Part shown: positions 25,701 through 36,301 of the stretch, in pieces
Layout of the letters: the number at the start of each line of letters is the position of its first letter
Numbering within the stretch: the first letter of the stretch is position 1
Source: Daucus carota subsp. sativus
Lineage: Eukaryota > Streptophyta > Magnoliopsida > Apiales > Apiaceae
DNA: 64,000 nucleotides
Assembly (NCBI RefSeq): GCF_001625215.2
Contig: NC_030386.2
Coordinates: forward strand, 14,912,545 to 14,976,544
Direction: 5' to 3'
The notes under the pieces: model-generated
The model's input: only the letters and a program-made list of their open reading frames with translations
Databases searched by the model: none
Told to the model about the DNA's origin: nothing
Made by a program: the position numbers and the translations under genes

Positions 25701-27066
25701 TTGAAATTCAGGACATTCAAATACTAGTATAAAGCTGAGAATTTATAATGACATCTCAAATCATGTCATTTGAAATCCAAAATTTGAAATGAAATACATG
25801 TTTCCAAATGCAATCTTATTTCATTTACAACAAATAAGTATAGCAATAGAGTTGGAACTGTGATATGTTTGTGTGTGTAAAACCAACTTTGGAGAAATCA
25901 AGAAGAACATAGAGTTATACATTACGTTAATAAACAGAATGGAAGAACAGTAAGTACTTGAGATATATCAGAATATTCTTTATTATAACTTAAAAAGTTG
26001 AAGTTGGTAGACAATATAGTAAAAAGGCATCCAACAACAAAAAATCCACAAAAAGTTCAATCTTGATTAAAAATCCTATAGGAATAAAATATTCTCCCCA
26101 AATAAATGCATTATCACCAAAAACAAATAAGTATCAAGAAAAAAACCATTTAAGCCCAAGTATGTATCTTTAGCACTATCTTAATTGTTAATATAATTAA
26201 AAGTATAAAGTTGAATAACAATATTTATAATTCATTCACAACAAATTAGTACAGCAATAGAATTGAAGCAGTGAATACCATGGAGAGTTCAAGAACAGCA
26301 TAATGTTGAACATTATGGTAATAAAAGAAGGGAAGAACAGTGGGTACTTTGGAAACCATCAGAATATTAATTACTAAAACCCAAGATTGGTAGTCTATAT
26401 GGCAATAAAAGTCCAGCCAACTTGAGGCAGTGTTTGGTTGGATAAGTATAAGATAAACATAGCAATGGGGTTCACGGAAACAACACAAAATAAGAATACA
26501 AAGTTTCCCACAGCTCGTAAAGTTTTCAAGGCATGATACCCGCCGACCCCGGTACCAAATAGACAGAATCTACCTCTAGGGAATCACAAAAGATATCAAT
26601 TGACAGATACTAAGATAATGAATTTTAACATAATCAGCAAAAAATCCACACAAATCCAATCTCAATTAAAACCCACACAAGAATAATAAAAATTCACCTT
26701 AAACAAAAGCACTATTACCGAAACCAAAATCATTCATAGCACAAAAAAACCCATTTAAGCCCATATGCGCATCTTGCATCTTCAAATAAATAAAACTATA
26801 AAGTTGAAAAAGAAACACAAGAACAAAAACCCAGAAATAATAACTCATTTACAACAAATTGGCCTATACAAAATAGCAATAGAATTGAAACTGCTATATA
26901 TGTGTGTAAAAACAACCTTAGATAGTTCAAGAAGCGCGTTTTCTCTGACATCGGGATTACTGAGATCAAGAACGAGCTGCTCCGCCGTTTGCATTTTCCG
27001 ATCGATGTTCGCCGGAGCTCCGACCGCCGTCGATGAACCTGCCCCGCCGAAAGAACCCACGTTCAT
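19734..27066 (-). CDS. CNOT9: CCR4-NOT subunit CNOT9 / RCD1 / CAF40 homologue
   Basis: CNOT9 is an armadillo-repeat subunit of the CCR4-NOT deadenylase complex that binds the NOT1 scaffold and recruits mRNA-targeting factors. Exons in transcript order: 26917-27066, then 23887-23958 or 23774-23845 (alternatives), 23195-23284, 21781-21823, 21175-21281, 20877-20972, 20466-20656, 20308-20377, 19734-19841. With one copy of exon 2 the frame closes at 308 residues. Conserved blocks run in order: [116 protein letters not shown]. The start is the ATG before NVGSFGG; an upstream in-frame TTG was rejected. The C-terminus ends in a short Gly-rich tail. Intron 1 is nearly 3 kb and full of decayed repeats. 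The duplicated exon is the striking point. Confidence 0.95.
21137..21154. repeat. (GT)n microsatellite in a CNOT9 intron
   Basis: Nine GT units lie about 20 bases downstream of the splice donor of the 21175-21281 exon on the minus strand, where they appear as (AC)n. Length variation here could be a marker. Confidence 0.9.
22127..22359. mobile_element. Stowaway-type MITE in a CNOT9 intron
   Basis: The 233-bp insert is flanked by TA on both sides. It begins CTCCCTATGTCCCAATCATT and ends with the inverse GGGTGGGATGGAGGGAG, the Tc1/mariner Stowaway end type. No coding capacity. Confidence 0.85.
22748..22776. repeat. Poly-C tract in a CNOT9 intron
   Basis: Twenty-three C in a row, then T and five C. 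Homopolymers this long are often miscounted in assemblies, so the exact length is doubtful. Confidence 0.85.
23774..23845 (-). other. CNOT9: CNOT9 alternative exon 2b (72 nt)
   Basis: Second tandem copy, encoding [16 protein letters not shown] and ending AALLQ, the text I know from plant CNOT9 proteins. It has its own acceptor (CCTTTTTAG) and donor (GTATGC). The gap to exon 2a is 41 bases, beginning GTATGC and ending TTTTTAG, which is below the usual minimum for a spliced plant intron. Confidence 0.88.
23887..23958 (-). other. CNOT9: CNOT9 alternative exon 2a (72 nt)
   Basis: First of two tandem homologous exons in transcript order. It has TTTTATAG before it and GTATGC after it, and encodes 24 residues beginning [16 protein letters not shown]. 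Phase is 0 at both sides. It differs from exon 2b at 11 of 72 bases by my count, giving five residue changes at the start, middle and end. This version is the less usual one compared with the family. Confidence 0.85.
24770..26860. repeat. Degenerate long tandem repeats in CNOT9 intron 1
   Basis: Blocks with a shared order of phrases recur about every 300 to 1200 bases: TAGACAGA.TCT.CC with ATCACAAAA and ATAATCAGCAAAA (near 25030-25110, 25330-25430 and 26560-26650), and CAAGATTGG...ATA followed by CCAACC (near 25117-25190 and 26383-26460). Copies differ by many substitutions and indels. A separate AT-rich MITE-like piece lies at about 25600-25830. The repeats explain the great length of the first intron. 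Confidence 0.6.
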
Positions 27067-30000
27067 TGTTATAAACAAAACAAAATACCGACTCAGGACA
27101 TGGGACTATGGGAGTGATTTATACCTTGGGTGACAACGAGCTTCAATACGGTGTCGTTTGGTCCTGCCTCTTTCCTTATCTACAGGTACTTGTTAAACTA
27201 TTATCTCCTGATTGGTATTTTTAATTTGTATTATTTAATATAGTTAAGTTCTACGGAGTACATAAAAATATTGGAGTACAAATCATGATTTTTTAGTTTG
27301 ATCCTATATAATATCTTTGATTATCCAAATTTTGATATAATCTATCATTTATAAGTTGTCTTGCACATAATTGTCAATTAATCATTAATATCTTTCAACT
27401 TTAACAAGTATTAAGATTATTGTTCTGCTTATTAGTTATATTGCAGAACATAGAGTCCTATGATTTATAAAAGTAATTATTCTACCATTTGATCCCATTT
27501 GATCACGATGTTCATAATTGTCAATTAATCATTAATATCTTTCAACTTTAACAAGTATTAAGATTATTGTTCTGCTTATTAATTATATTGCAGAACATAG
27601 AGTCCTATGATTTATAAAAGTAATTATTCTACCATTTGATCACGATGTTTATGTTGCAGAACATATGTGCAGGTTGTCAAATATTTACAAATATTATTGG
27701 ACAAAAAAAATTGAAATTTAGATGACTAAATTACATTTTATCAAACTTTGTACTCCAATACTCCAATTTTTTTTGTACTCCATAGAGTTTAACTCTAATT
27801 TAATATACTCCTTACCATCATTTATATCCGTAATTTATATTTTAACTTTTTTTAATAGAAATTTCATGTTTGAAATTTTAACTTTTATTTATAAGAAACA
27901 ATATATAAAATAAATTATATAATTACACGATTAAGGAAATAATCTAATTTAATATGTAGAGATATTATTAGACTAGATATGATTATGTATATTAATAAAT
28001 TATTTAAAAAAATTTAAATTTATGAGTATTTAAACTCCAGTCCGCAATAAATTTTGACCGGCATAATGTTTAATATCATACGTGTTTGGTTAATATGAAT
28101 ACAAATATAAATGAGAAACATTAACAAAATCCATACAATCAATCTGGGATATCTTGAATATCCAAATAATCTAATCACACGTAAATTAATACTTCTTCCG
28201 TCCCAAAAGATTGACATTCTGACTTTTTCACGCATTTTAATATTTTAATATGCGCGGAAAAAGTACTTGTACGCATTTTAAATCTTTTTGTTTTGTTCTA
28301 AAATTATGGTTACTTTCATTTAAAATAAGAAAATTGAAAAATATTATTTAGGATGAAAGTCCTAAATAACCAATATTTGTAAGAGTATGTCCAAAATACC
28401 CGCGCGCCATAACAGTATCCAAAATAACCAGAAAGTTACGCATACTGGTGATGCATATAGGGAGATGCGCATTTTTGTCTTGCGTGTTATTACTTGTTTG
28501 TTTTTCCTAAACTGATTTTATAATATACGCATGTGATATATGCGTAGGTTCCCTAGAATGCGCATAACCAGCATGCGCAAGTCACCCAGTTATCAACACA
28601 CATGATTGTGTTTGTGCATAACTAGTCTGGTGAAGCACTCGCCTACCCAATCTTTTTACAAACAGCATGAACGTCAAAGTTTGTCCTTCAAATTTATTAA
28701 CTTAGATATTTATATTTCCGAGTTTTGCACTAGATCCACTACTCCAACTTCTTCAACTGCGTGCAATTTCTTTTTGTTTGTGTAACAATTTCGACGTGGA
28801 CTTAGAGAAAAGCAAGGAAAATGATCAAGACAGCTGTTAACATCTCTTTTGCGTGTGGTTAAACTCACACCAAATTTGTAAGGGGAAAACAACTTTTGTT
28901 CAATCTTCAATTATAATATTACATGCGCATATTTAGATTGCGAGGTGCTGTGGATAAAATGGGCAGTTGTACGGAGAATCCGTATTTTGAACATATAGTT
29001 ATTAAAATTCAGTTATTTTGGGCATTTTCTCTATTATTTATAAGTATCTCTACCGAACACATTGAGATGCGTGTAAAAAGAAGTGGTTCATTCTTTTTGT
29101 GACAGAAGGAGCAATAAATATTTATTATATAATTTTTAATTTATTTATATATATATATATTCACCTATATTATATTATTTTTTTATAAAAAAATTTATTC
29201 ATTATCAACTATGATATATGTATTATAACTTTATTCGATTATATACTTGAATTATTTCATAAATAAAAGTTGTTCATTGTAATCATAAATTTTCATGTTA
29301 TTAAAATATTTTGTATTAAATATAGAAGTAGTTCATTAAAGTTCATTATGACTTTGTGGGTGTTAAGTATTAAGGATGTGTTCACTTGGATAGAATAGTA
29401 TAAAGGGGGAATGGAATGAAAATTGACATAGAAGTTTTATGAAGAAAGAAGAAAGTATGAGATATAGTAACTAAATGTGAATATGAATGTGTTTAAATTT
29501 CTCGTGATAAAGATCGTAATGAAACATGATTTAGAAATGAAATGAGCATTTCTTCCAAAATATATGAGTTATAATTCTAGTTAAAACAGTAGTAATGGAA
29601 TGATTGAGAGAATGAAGATTATAGACATTTTCTTTAACCAACACCATGTTAAAGTACCAAATTCATTTCATTCTCTTTTTATTTCATTCCATCGAAGTGA
29701 GCACAACCTAAGTGTTGGCATGCTCTTAAATTTGCCGCAGATAATCTTTTCTAATTTGAATACGGACGTTATTAAAATCTATTGAAATTTTGACATTTAA
29801 TTAATCATGAATGTATAATCGTCCAATTCTGTAATAAAACATTTAATACAATTTTTGATAATTTTAGTTAATTTTCATTTTAGAATATATATTATTTGTC
29901 ATCAAAAAATGTATATATCTTTCATTATATTATAATATCAAAAACACTACTAAGAAATTTTATAGTTATATTTTATAAAAGTAGATAAGCAGAATAGAGA

Positions 30001-30427
30001 TAGATAAATGAATTGAACAATGGAATCTTTTATAGTTATATTTTAGCTAGAGGTATAATTTATAGTTCACACCTATTTTTCAATATCAAAATATAGAGTT
30101 AAATATCAAAGTGGTCACTGATATTATCAAATTTGTTTCCTATTTATATTTAATTAAAACAAAAAATAATAATTATAAAATAAAAAATAAATAGTAAATA
30201 AACTTTATAAAATCTAAATATATTATCGTAAATCATAAATAATAAAAGGCATAACCTTTTACATGGTTGTGGTAATATTCAAAAATAATGTGTCAAACTC
30301 TAGAAATCGTTGTACGACTAGTATACAGCGTTTTTTTTTTTTTTGACGAAAGTATACAGCGTTTTTAAAACCCTTACACGTGTGCAGCTTTTTGAGATCT
30401 GAAAACTCTACTAAAATCTCATCTTTT
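27067..30427. other. AT-rich spacer upstream of CNOT9
   Basis: The first 100 bases must hold the CNOT9 promoter and 5' UTR (minus strand). Beyond that I find no exon. A 147-bp tandem duplication lies at 27366-27649. A diverged Stowaway-like end (CTTCTTCCGTCCCAAAAGA) is at about 28190, with a weak partner near 29090. A run of TGCGCAT-like motifs occurs at 28430-28580. The rest shows no structure I can name. Confidence 0.5.
27366..27649. repeat. Tandem duplication, period 147 bp
   Basis: The block starting CATAATTGTCAATTAATC at 27366 restarts at 27513 and runs through ATTGCAGAACATAGAGTCC to CCATTTGATCACGATGTT in both copies. By eye only a few bases differ, so the duplication is recent. Confidence 0.85.
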
Positions 30428-31521
30428 CACTACTAGAAAAAGTGGATTTAACATCGCCGATTTAACATCGGTTGTAAAAACCGCCGATGTTAAAGGCTTT
30501 TCTAATATCAATTATTAAAAAATCGATGTAAAAGAGGAATTTGGACATTGGTTGTTAAAATAACCGATATCTTAAATACAATTTAAAAATGAAAAAACAC
30601 GTGGGTTTGTTTCCCCCTTTTATCAGACAACAAAACATCCGCTTTTTGTACTTAACAAAAAAAACGTCCAAATTGATTTTCTTTTATTCCTCCTATCTTC
30701 AGACAGCAGCCTCTCCCTCTCTCTCCGCTCTCGCGATTCTCTCGCCCTCTCTCCCCGCTCCCCGTCTCTCACTCTCTCGCCGTCTCTCATTCTCACAACC
30801 TCTCCCAAACCTTAACTCTCTCTCAACATCTCACAAACCTCTCCCTCTCTCCCCGCTGTCAACTCTCTCAACTCTCTCGCTGTCCAACTTGGATTCAAAT
30901 TTGGAGCTTCAATTGAAGACCATCTTGAAGACTCATCTTGGAGTAGCTTCAATTGAAGACTCTTGCTGAAGAAATTAGGGTTTGCAGCTTCGTTCGTAAC
31001 TCAGTTTACATTTTGGAGTTAATTAGGGTTTTGAATCAAATTTGGGGATTTCATCTACAACCTCGTTTCTCAGTTGCTTGAAGGTATATATCCTCTTTTC
31101 TCACTTTTATAGTGGTACATGGGATTAAATGAAATCGATGTAATAAACAACTTTTACATCAGTTCAAGGAAGGAAACCGATGTAATAAACCTATTTTACA
31201 TCACTTTCTTCAAAAACACGATGTAAATAACGTAATTCACTTCATTTCTTTATAAATATTCGATGTCATTATCTTCATAAATCCTACACGGTATGTGTTT
31301 AACATGTTCTACTAGTCAAAATATATAGAATTCTTAAAAGAAATGATGCAATAACTGTAAAAAAGTAAAGGAAATACATCGTTTTTCTATTAAAAAATAA
31401 TGTCTAATAGTATGTAAGACATCGGTTTAAAACCGATGTCTAAAGTGTGGACCTTTTACATCGACGACATACACATCGCCCTGTTTTTTTTCAGACATCG
31501 GTTTTTAGCCGATGTCTATTA

Positions 31522-32029
31522 CTCCCTCCGTCTCTAAATACTTTTCCTGTTTGTACTTTTCACGTTTGCCAACACACATTTTTAATCGTTAATATCTTTC
31601 ATTTCGTAGTAGCATTAAAAATAAAAACTTCACTGTATTAAAGTACTCGTGAATACGAATCTAACAAGATCACTCATGACTATATTTAGTAGGTGTTTGG
31701 CGGGGCTTAAAAGCCCCGCTTCTGGACTTTTAAGTTATAAACACTTATTCGTACCGTTTGTGTAAAAAGTCGAGAAGCACTTATAAAAAGCTACGATTCC
31801 TAGCTTTTGTTTCACGACTTCTACTTTTTTCCCAAACACTTTAATCACTTATAAGTTATAACTAACTTCTAACTTCTACTTCACTTTTTTATTTTAAGCA
31901 AGAAACACTTATTTTAAGCTCGCCCAAACGGCCCCATAGTTTTATAGATTAGATGTAAATTAGTAATTTGTCTCATGTTATGAACAGTACCGACATCCCA
32001 AATAGGAAAGAATAAAGAGACGGAGGGAG
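31522..32029. mobile_element. Stowaway-type element nested in the CACTA element
   Basis: It has TA on both sides, begins CTCCCTCCGTCTCTAAATAC and ends AAAGAGACGGAGGGAG, which are good inverted repeats. At 508 bp it is longer than usual because another MITE interrupts it. Confidence 0.85.
31690..31937. mobile_element. MITE of the AAGCACTTATAAAAAG family inside the Stowaway
   Basis: The left end reads TAGGTGTTTGGCGGGGCTT and the right end AGCTCGCCCAAACGGCCCCA, an imperfect inverted pair (GTTTGG...CCAAAC). The body text (GAAGCACTTATAAAAAG, CCCAAACACTTTAATCAC) recurs in diverged form at 47460-47700 and, in part, at 4500-4720 and 12677-12905. I cannot fix the target duplication. Confidence 0.55.
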
Positions 32030-32207
32030 TAGCTTATTTCTAGTAGTGTTTTGGATCTTGTGTTTTCGGTTTGGTTTGTGATACAAATGTATGACGGCAA
32101 TTGACGTCACACCCGCCAAGATCTCTCGGGAGTTTTCACCGTCGTGTTAGACTCAAGAAGAAGCTTTGCCTTTGATTAGGGCTTATCGTGAAAGATGGTA
32201 CGTGCTT

Positions 32208-32345
32208 GGCCTCCGCATCGCTGATTGGGACTCTGTCGCTGACGCCGTCATCCAACGCTGCCCCGATGCGTCTCCGACAAAGACGTCGACGCAGTGCCGC
32301 CACAAGATGTAGAAGTTTAGAAAACTTTATCTGGCGGAGAAATAG
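32208..32345 (+). pseudogene. Trihelix (GT-factor) DNA-binding domain fragment, broken
   Basis: The plus strand reads GLRIADWDSVADAVIQRCPD, then a TKTSTQCRHKM stretch, a stop codon at 32310-32312, and KFRKLYLAEK followed by another stop. This is the helix-rich core of the plant trihelix/ASIL-type transcription factors, where DW..VA.AV, TS.QCRHK and K.RKRY are conserved. Only about 45 codons are present, with no start and no downstream domain. It is a relic, perhaps a captured gene fragment. Confidence 0.75.
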
Positions 32346-33039
32346 CGGTCTCAATCATATCAGGTTGGTTCTTTTATCGTGGTTTTACGCTTGTTCTGGA
32401 TTTTCTGGACTTACAGCGCTGAAAAAACGTTGTACAACGATTTCTAAGCGTTGTTCGCGTAAAAAAATTTACACGTACAACGTTTAAAAATCATTGTATG
32501 TTTTTAAATCCGAGCCGTTCACAGATGAGTCTATGACTGGCAGCTTGTGTGTTGAATAAGGCTCCCCAGCATATGAGTGCTGAGGACCTGGACCCATTAT
32601 AAATAATGAACATTAAAATATGTTTAATATATAATATTATAAAAATGTTATGTAAATCAAAAAAATATCAATATAAGTCCATTTTTTCACGATAATAAGG
32701 GTCAAATTTGTCGAATATGTTAATAATTTTATACCAATACATTCTCAAAATATATAACTTAACTCTCATAAATAACTTGTTTACATTAGCCAAACGGCTC
32801 CATACTCGCAAAACATATGATACTGCACCTTAGAAAAACATCCATGTACACATTACAATCTTGTATATTGTGATCAATTCACAAAAATCTTAGTATCTCG
32901 CGGTGTATATATATAACAACCACAAGCTGTGGCTTTTCTTTATTGATAGTATGATTAGATATCGGCGAACATCATTCTTGATATATATCGCTGATAACTA
33001 ACCAGAAATAATAATGTATTAATGTTGGCGGGATCTTAA

Positions 33040-33489
33040 TCAAGCGTAGTCGCAGAGACCATATATGCAATAACCCCCAGGGGAACATTTATTGTTGCAT
33101 TCTCCGCAGTGCCTTTTATCGTACGTAGTGTCCACACATTCTCCTCTGCAACACGTGTCCGTGTACTTGCACTTGTTCTTGCAGGCTCCGCAGTTCTTGT
33201 TGTCAGTTGATAGGTCCAGGCACTTGTTGTTGCAGCAAGTGGAGTTTGTTCCTTGGTAGTTACACACTTCATTGTCTTTGTGGCAGTGATCAGCGGCTCT
33301 CGGGTTTCGCTCCTCAGCGAGAAAACGGTTCACTCTTTTAAACGGCATTACAAGAACCTCATCAGCAGCAGTATTGTCGTGGAGGCTGCTGCTTTCGTCG
33401 AAGCTGAGATGCTTCATGGTGAGGAGAACCGTGAGTGCCATAGTCATAGTTGTCACGAAGACGATAACTCGGATAGTCGTGGCCGCCAT
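33040..33489 (-). CDS. STIG1-like secreted cysteine-rich protein
   Basis: STIG1 proteins are small extracellular plant peptides; the best-studied act in pistil exudate and pollen tube growth, others in stress. The 149-residue frame begins with a hydrophobic signal-anchor-like stretch (about residues 4-24). Next comes a variable region with [11 protein letters not shown] and then a dense Cys domain with 16 cysteines in the family's spacing: [47 protein letters not shown]. The frame is open upstream to 33663, but a TATA box at 33586-33592 places the transcript start below that, so the ATG at 33489 is preferred. Single exon, as usual for the family. Confidence 0.92.
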   Translation of the reverse strand: MAATTIRVIVFVTTMTMALTVLLTMKHLSFDESSSLHDNTAADEVLVMPFKRVNRFLAEERNPRAADHCHKDNEVCNYQGTNSTCCNNKCLDLSTDNKNCGACKNKCKYTDTCCRGECVDTTYDKRHCGECNNKCSPGGYCIYGLCDYA

Positions 33490-33585
33490 TATTAATAAAA
33501 GAATTCGAATTGCTAGTAGGTATGTTGTGAATATGTGATGGTTTACTTTTGGGAGCTGGTAGAGAATGAGATGTAAGAGTGGGGG

Positions 33586-33592
33586 TTTTATA
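33586..33592 (-). promoter_or_regulatory. TATA box of the STIG1-like gene
   Basis: TATAAAA on the minus strand lies 97 bases before the chosen ATG. With a start about 30 bases downstream, the leader would be roughly 70 bases long. Confidence 0.6.
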
Positions 33593-34470
33593 AGGTGATC
33601 TAGGGGGAGGAGTTGACGCTGAAATTGCGGTGAAAGGCGTGTGGAGAGGCTCTTTGGATGCATGTGCTGTTAAGGGTGTGTTGTAATTTTACTACTCCTA
33701 ACTGCAATGTTTAAGGTATTTTATGAAGTTTCTTGTGTTTGTTAGTAATATAATTGTGGTCCTTGATTATGCGACGGGGTGAAGCAAAGGGAGAGGCCAG
33801 GGAATGAAGAAACCGCCTGCACATTAATGCATCATATGTAAGTTGATTATTCCTGAAGCTGATTTGATACACGTCAATTCCATGCTAAGTAATGCATATG
33901 TATGTGGACATGCTGGAATGGAATTACATTTGTTAGAGCAACTCCAAGAGATGCCCTATATCATGTCCTGAGTTATAATTTAGGGCAATTAACGATGAAA
34001 AAACTTGATCCAACAATGTCCGACAACTCTTATTTTTGGGCACACTTATTCAATATTTTATTATAAATTCTAATCAACACTCTCTTTAGTAAAATATGTC
34101 CTAAATTACTAGGACATGCATATTTTATATTATATTATGAAAAATATGTCCTCAATCCGTATCCCTTGCAAAAATTCTTATTTAGATAATATTTGAATTA
34201 TGTGTTCTTTATTTTTTTTCTTACGTAGTTTAAATTGAATAAAAATACTTATATACATATATTTCAAATCAATGAAACAAAATTACTAAAAACATACTTT
34301 TAAAATTATATAGAACAAAATCAATTTTTTTAGACACAGGAGGTTAGTGAGACAGAAAATGATGAAAGTACCTTACCTAAAATTTGGCACTGACAAAGTA
34401 TTCTTTTGACAATTTCAAAGTCAATTCAGTTATAATAGGAGTACAAATTGCATTTTAGGGCAATATACTA

Positions 34471-34705
34471 CTCCCTCCATTCCAAAATAATAGTCACTTT
34501 GACTTTGTACACGTAGTTTGAGAGGTAAAAAAAAATGTATTTCTACTTGTTATTTTCCAAAATTTCTTTTTCTGAATAAAAATAGAGATGTTAACTTTTT
34601 ATTCAGAAAAAAGAAATTTCAAAAATAATGTGTAGAAGTATATTTTTTTAAACCCCAAAATACGTGCAGAAAGTCAAAGCGACTATTATTTTAAAATCGA
34701 GGGAG
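34471..34705. mobile_element. Stowaway-type MITE (235 bp)
   Basis: TA is duplicated on both sides. The left end is CTCCCTCCATTCCAAAATAA and the right end TTATTTTAAAATCGAGGGAG, a clear inverted repeat. The interior contains mirrored AAAATTTCTTTTT / AAAAAGAAATTTC segments. No coding capacity. Confidence 0.88.
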
Positions 34706-34817
34706 TACTATGTATAGACTATTGTGCAATATATTAACCTCTTAGCTTCCCTAGCTAATGGCGATATGAATAGAAGAATCCTGACATTCTAGTATTCTAC
34801 CTAGCATTAGAACCATG

Positions 34818-35362
34818 TGATCCGGCAAATTTTCACACGACACGAAAACGACACGAAAATTTAGTGTTTGTGTTTGCATTTTGAGTACACGACACGAAAA
34901 GGTACACGACACGAAAGACACGACTGAGATGTCGTGTCGGTTTTGTGTTTATTCTTCGGGTACACGACACGACACGAGGTACACGAAATAAATATAATTT
35001 AATAGTTAAATATTAATATTTAATTATAAATATGTATATTTATAATAAATATATGTATATTTTCTTTTAAAACAATACATAGTTTATAATATTGTAAGTG
35101 TAAATGATTTAAATATATATATTTCATACTATTTTGTAAATTTTTTGCCTAGAAATTTAATATCTACATTAATTTATATATTTATATATATTTAAATTCG
35201 ATTTTACACAAAACACGACACGAGAATGACACGAAAACGGAGGTACACGACACGAAAATACACAAACGCTAAACGGTTCGATTTTGTGTTTAGCCTTTGA
35301 GTACACGACACGAAAAGATACACGACACGAAAGTACACGATCTGCATGAATTGCCAGGTCTA
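34818..35362. mobile_element. hAT-like element with ACACGACACGAAA subterminal repeats
   Basis: The motif ACACGACACGAAA and variants occur many times within about 200 bases of each end (34835-34985 and 35205-35340). The right end, read inward on the minus strand, is TAGACCTGGCAATTCATGC, a hAT-style terminus; the left end TGATCCGGCAAATTTTCAC is a diverged partner. The middle is AT-rich. I could not find an 8-bp duplication, so the left boundary is uncertain. Confidence 0.55.
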
Positions 35363-36301
35363 TGTCAAAGGGATGAGCGGACAATATTTTCTTTCTCTTT
35401 TTTTGCCAATCATCAATTAATTTAAATGACCACCTTCACATTAAAGATAAACGGGATATACGAAACGTGATTTATGATATTTGAGAAAATATAATAAATT
35501 TTGAATTAAATAGTCAGGAGTATAAAAAAAAATTATACTAAAACACTACACCATATTTCATCTATTGCAACAGTAAAAATCAATAATGTTACAAAAAATG
35601 TTGTCATAGGCAAAAATATAGCTACCCTTTTATAATATTTTTCAAAAATGTTATCTAAAACTAAAAAGTGTTGCATGCCTAATAATTTTTACAGAGATTT
35701 AAAAATTTTGATACCAATTTTAACACTTTTGTCAAACGTTACAATAGTTTGTCACATTTTTGTCAAATTGAACAAAAAGAAAAGAATAGGAGGACTTCTT
35801 TATTTTTGTTGGCGGGCACAAACTGAAACCCCCAAAATTGAACCCCAAAAAAAAACCCCAAACAAAATCCTCTATGCTCTCCACTCTCACGCTAATGTCA
35901 CTCTCCTCTCCTCTCTCACGTTGCAAATCCTCAATATCAATCAAGGTAGAAATTTGTATCTTTTTCCTAATTGATGTCTTAATATTTCGATTAAGACTTT
36001 GTGTTCTTATTTTGTGATGTTTAGAGCTTAACTTTTTTATGGTTGTATTTTGTTTTGTGTTCTTATTCCCATGTGTTCTTATTTTATAATTTTGTGTTCT
36101 TTTTTAAGTTATTCCTCCGTTTCAAATCAATTCGCAGCCACATATATATACATGCACAATGATGGATATAAGATTTTACAATAATGTGTCATAATAAAAC
36201 GAATAACTTATTTGAAATATACACGAGAAGAAAACTGATTCATTAACAATAGAAAGAGTTTGAAGAGTTATGCTGATTTTGGAAGCTTATGAAGCTGAGA
36301 G

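Larger units (their letters stand above)
30428..32048. mobile_element. Non-autonomous CACTA (Spm/En) element
   Basis: The ends are CACTACTAGAAAAAGTGG at the left and TTTCTAGTAGTG at the right, inverted, with the 3-bp duplication TTT on both sides (30425-30427 and 32049-32051). Subterminal repeats of ACATCGG / CCGATGT type occur at both ends (about 30455-30500, 31140-31215 and 31420-31520), which is how CACTA transposases find their element. The body has a (CT)-rich stretch and GAAATTAGGGTTT, resembling a plant 5' UTR, but no transposase frame. A Stowaway element sits 19 bases from the right end. Confidence 0.85.
33593..36301. other. Spacer upstream of STIG1 with small transposons
   Basis: Promoter side of the STIG1-like gene, then a Stowaway MITE (34471-34705) and a hAT-like element (34818-35362). 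A possible lone CACTA-like end (CACTACACCATATTTC) is at 35544. The open stretch 35648-35974 has no family features. No gene is supported here. Confidence 0.5.

Noticed and set aside
28190..29110. A long Stowaway-type element with CTTCTTCCGTCCC and GACAGAAGGAG ends
   Set aside because: The ends pair poorly and the 900-base interior has no symmetry; chance similarity is possible.
30589..30969. Open frame in the CACTA element rich in Ser, Leu and Pro
   Set aside because: It is the translation of a CT-rich low-complexity stretch and lacks any transposase motif.
33490..33663. N-terminal extension of the STIG1-like frame
   Set aside because: The TATA box at 33586-33592 is inside it, and the signal-anchor-like stretch begins right after the ATG at 33489.
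35544..35980. Possible CACTA element starting CACTACACCATATTTC
   Set aside because: Only one end is visible; no inverted partner with a 3-bp duplication was found.
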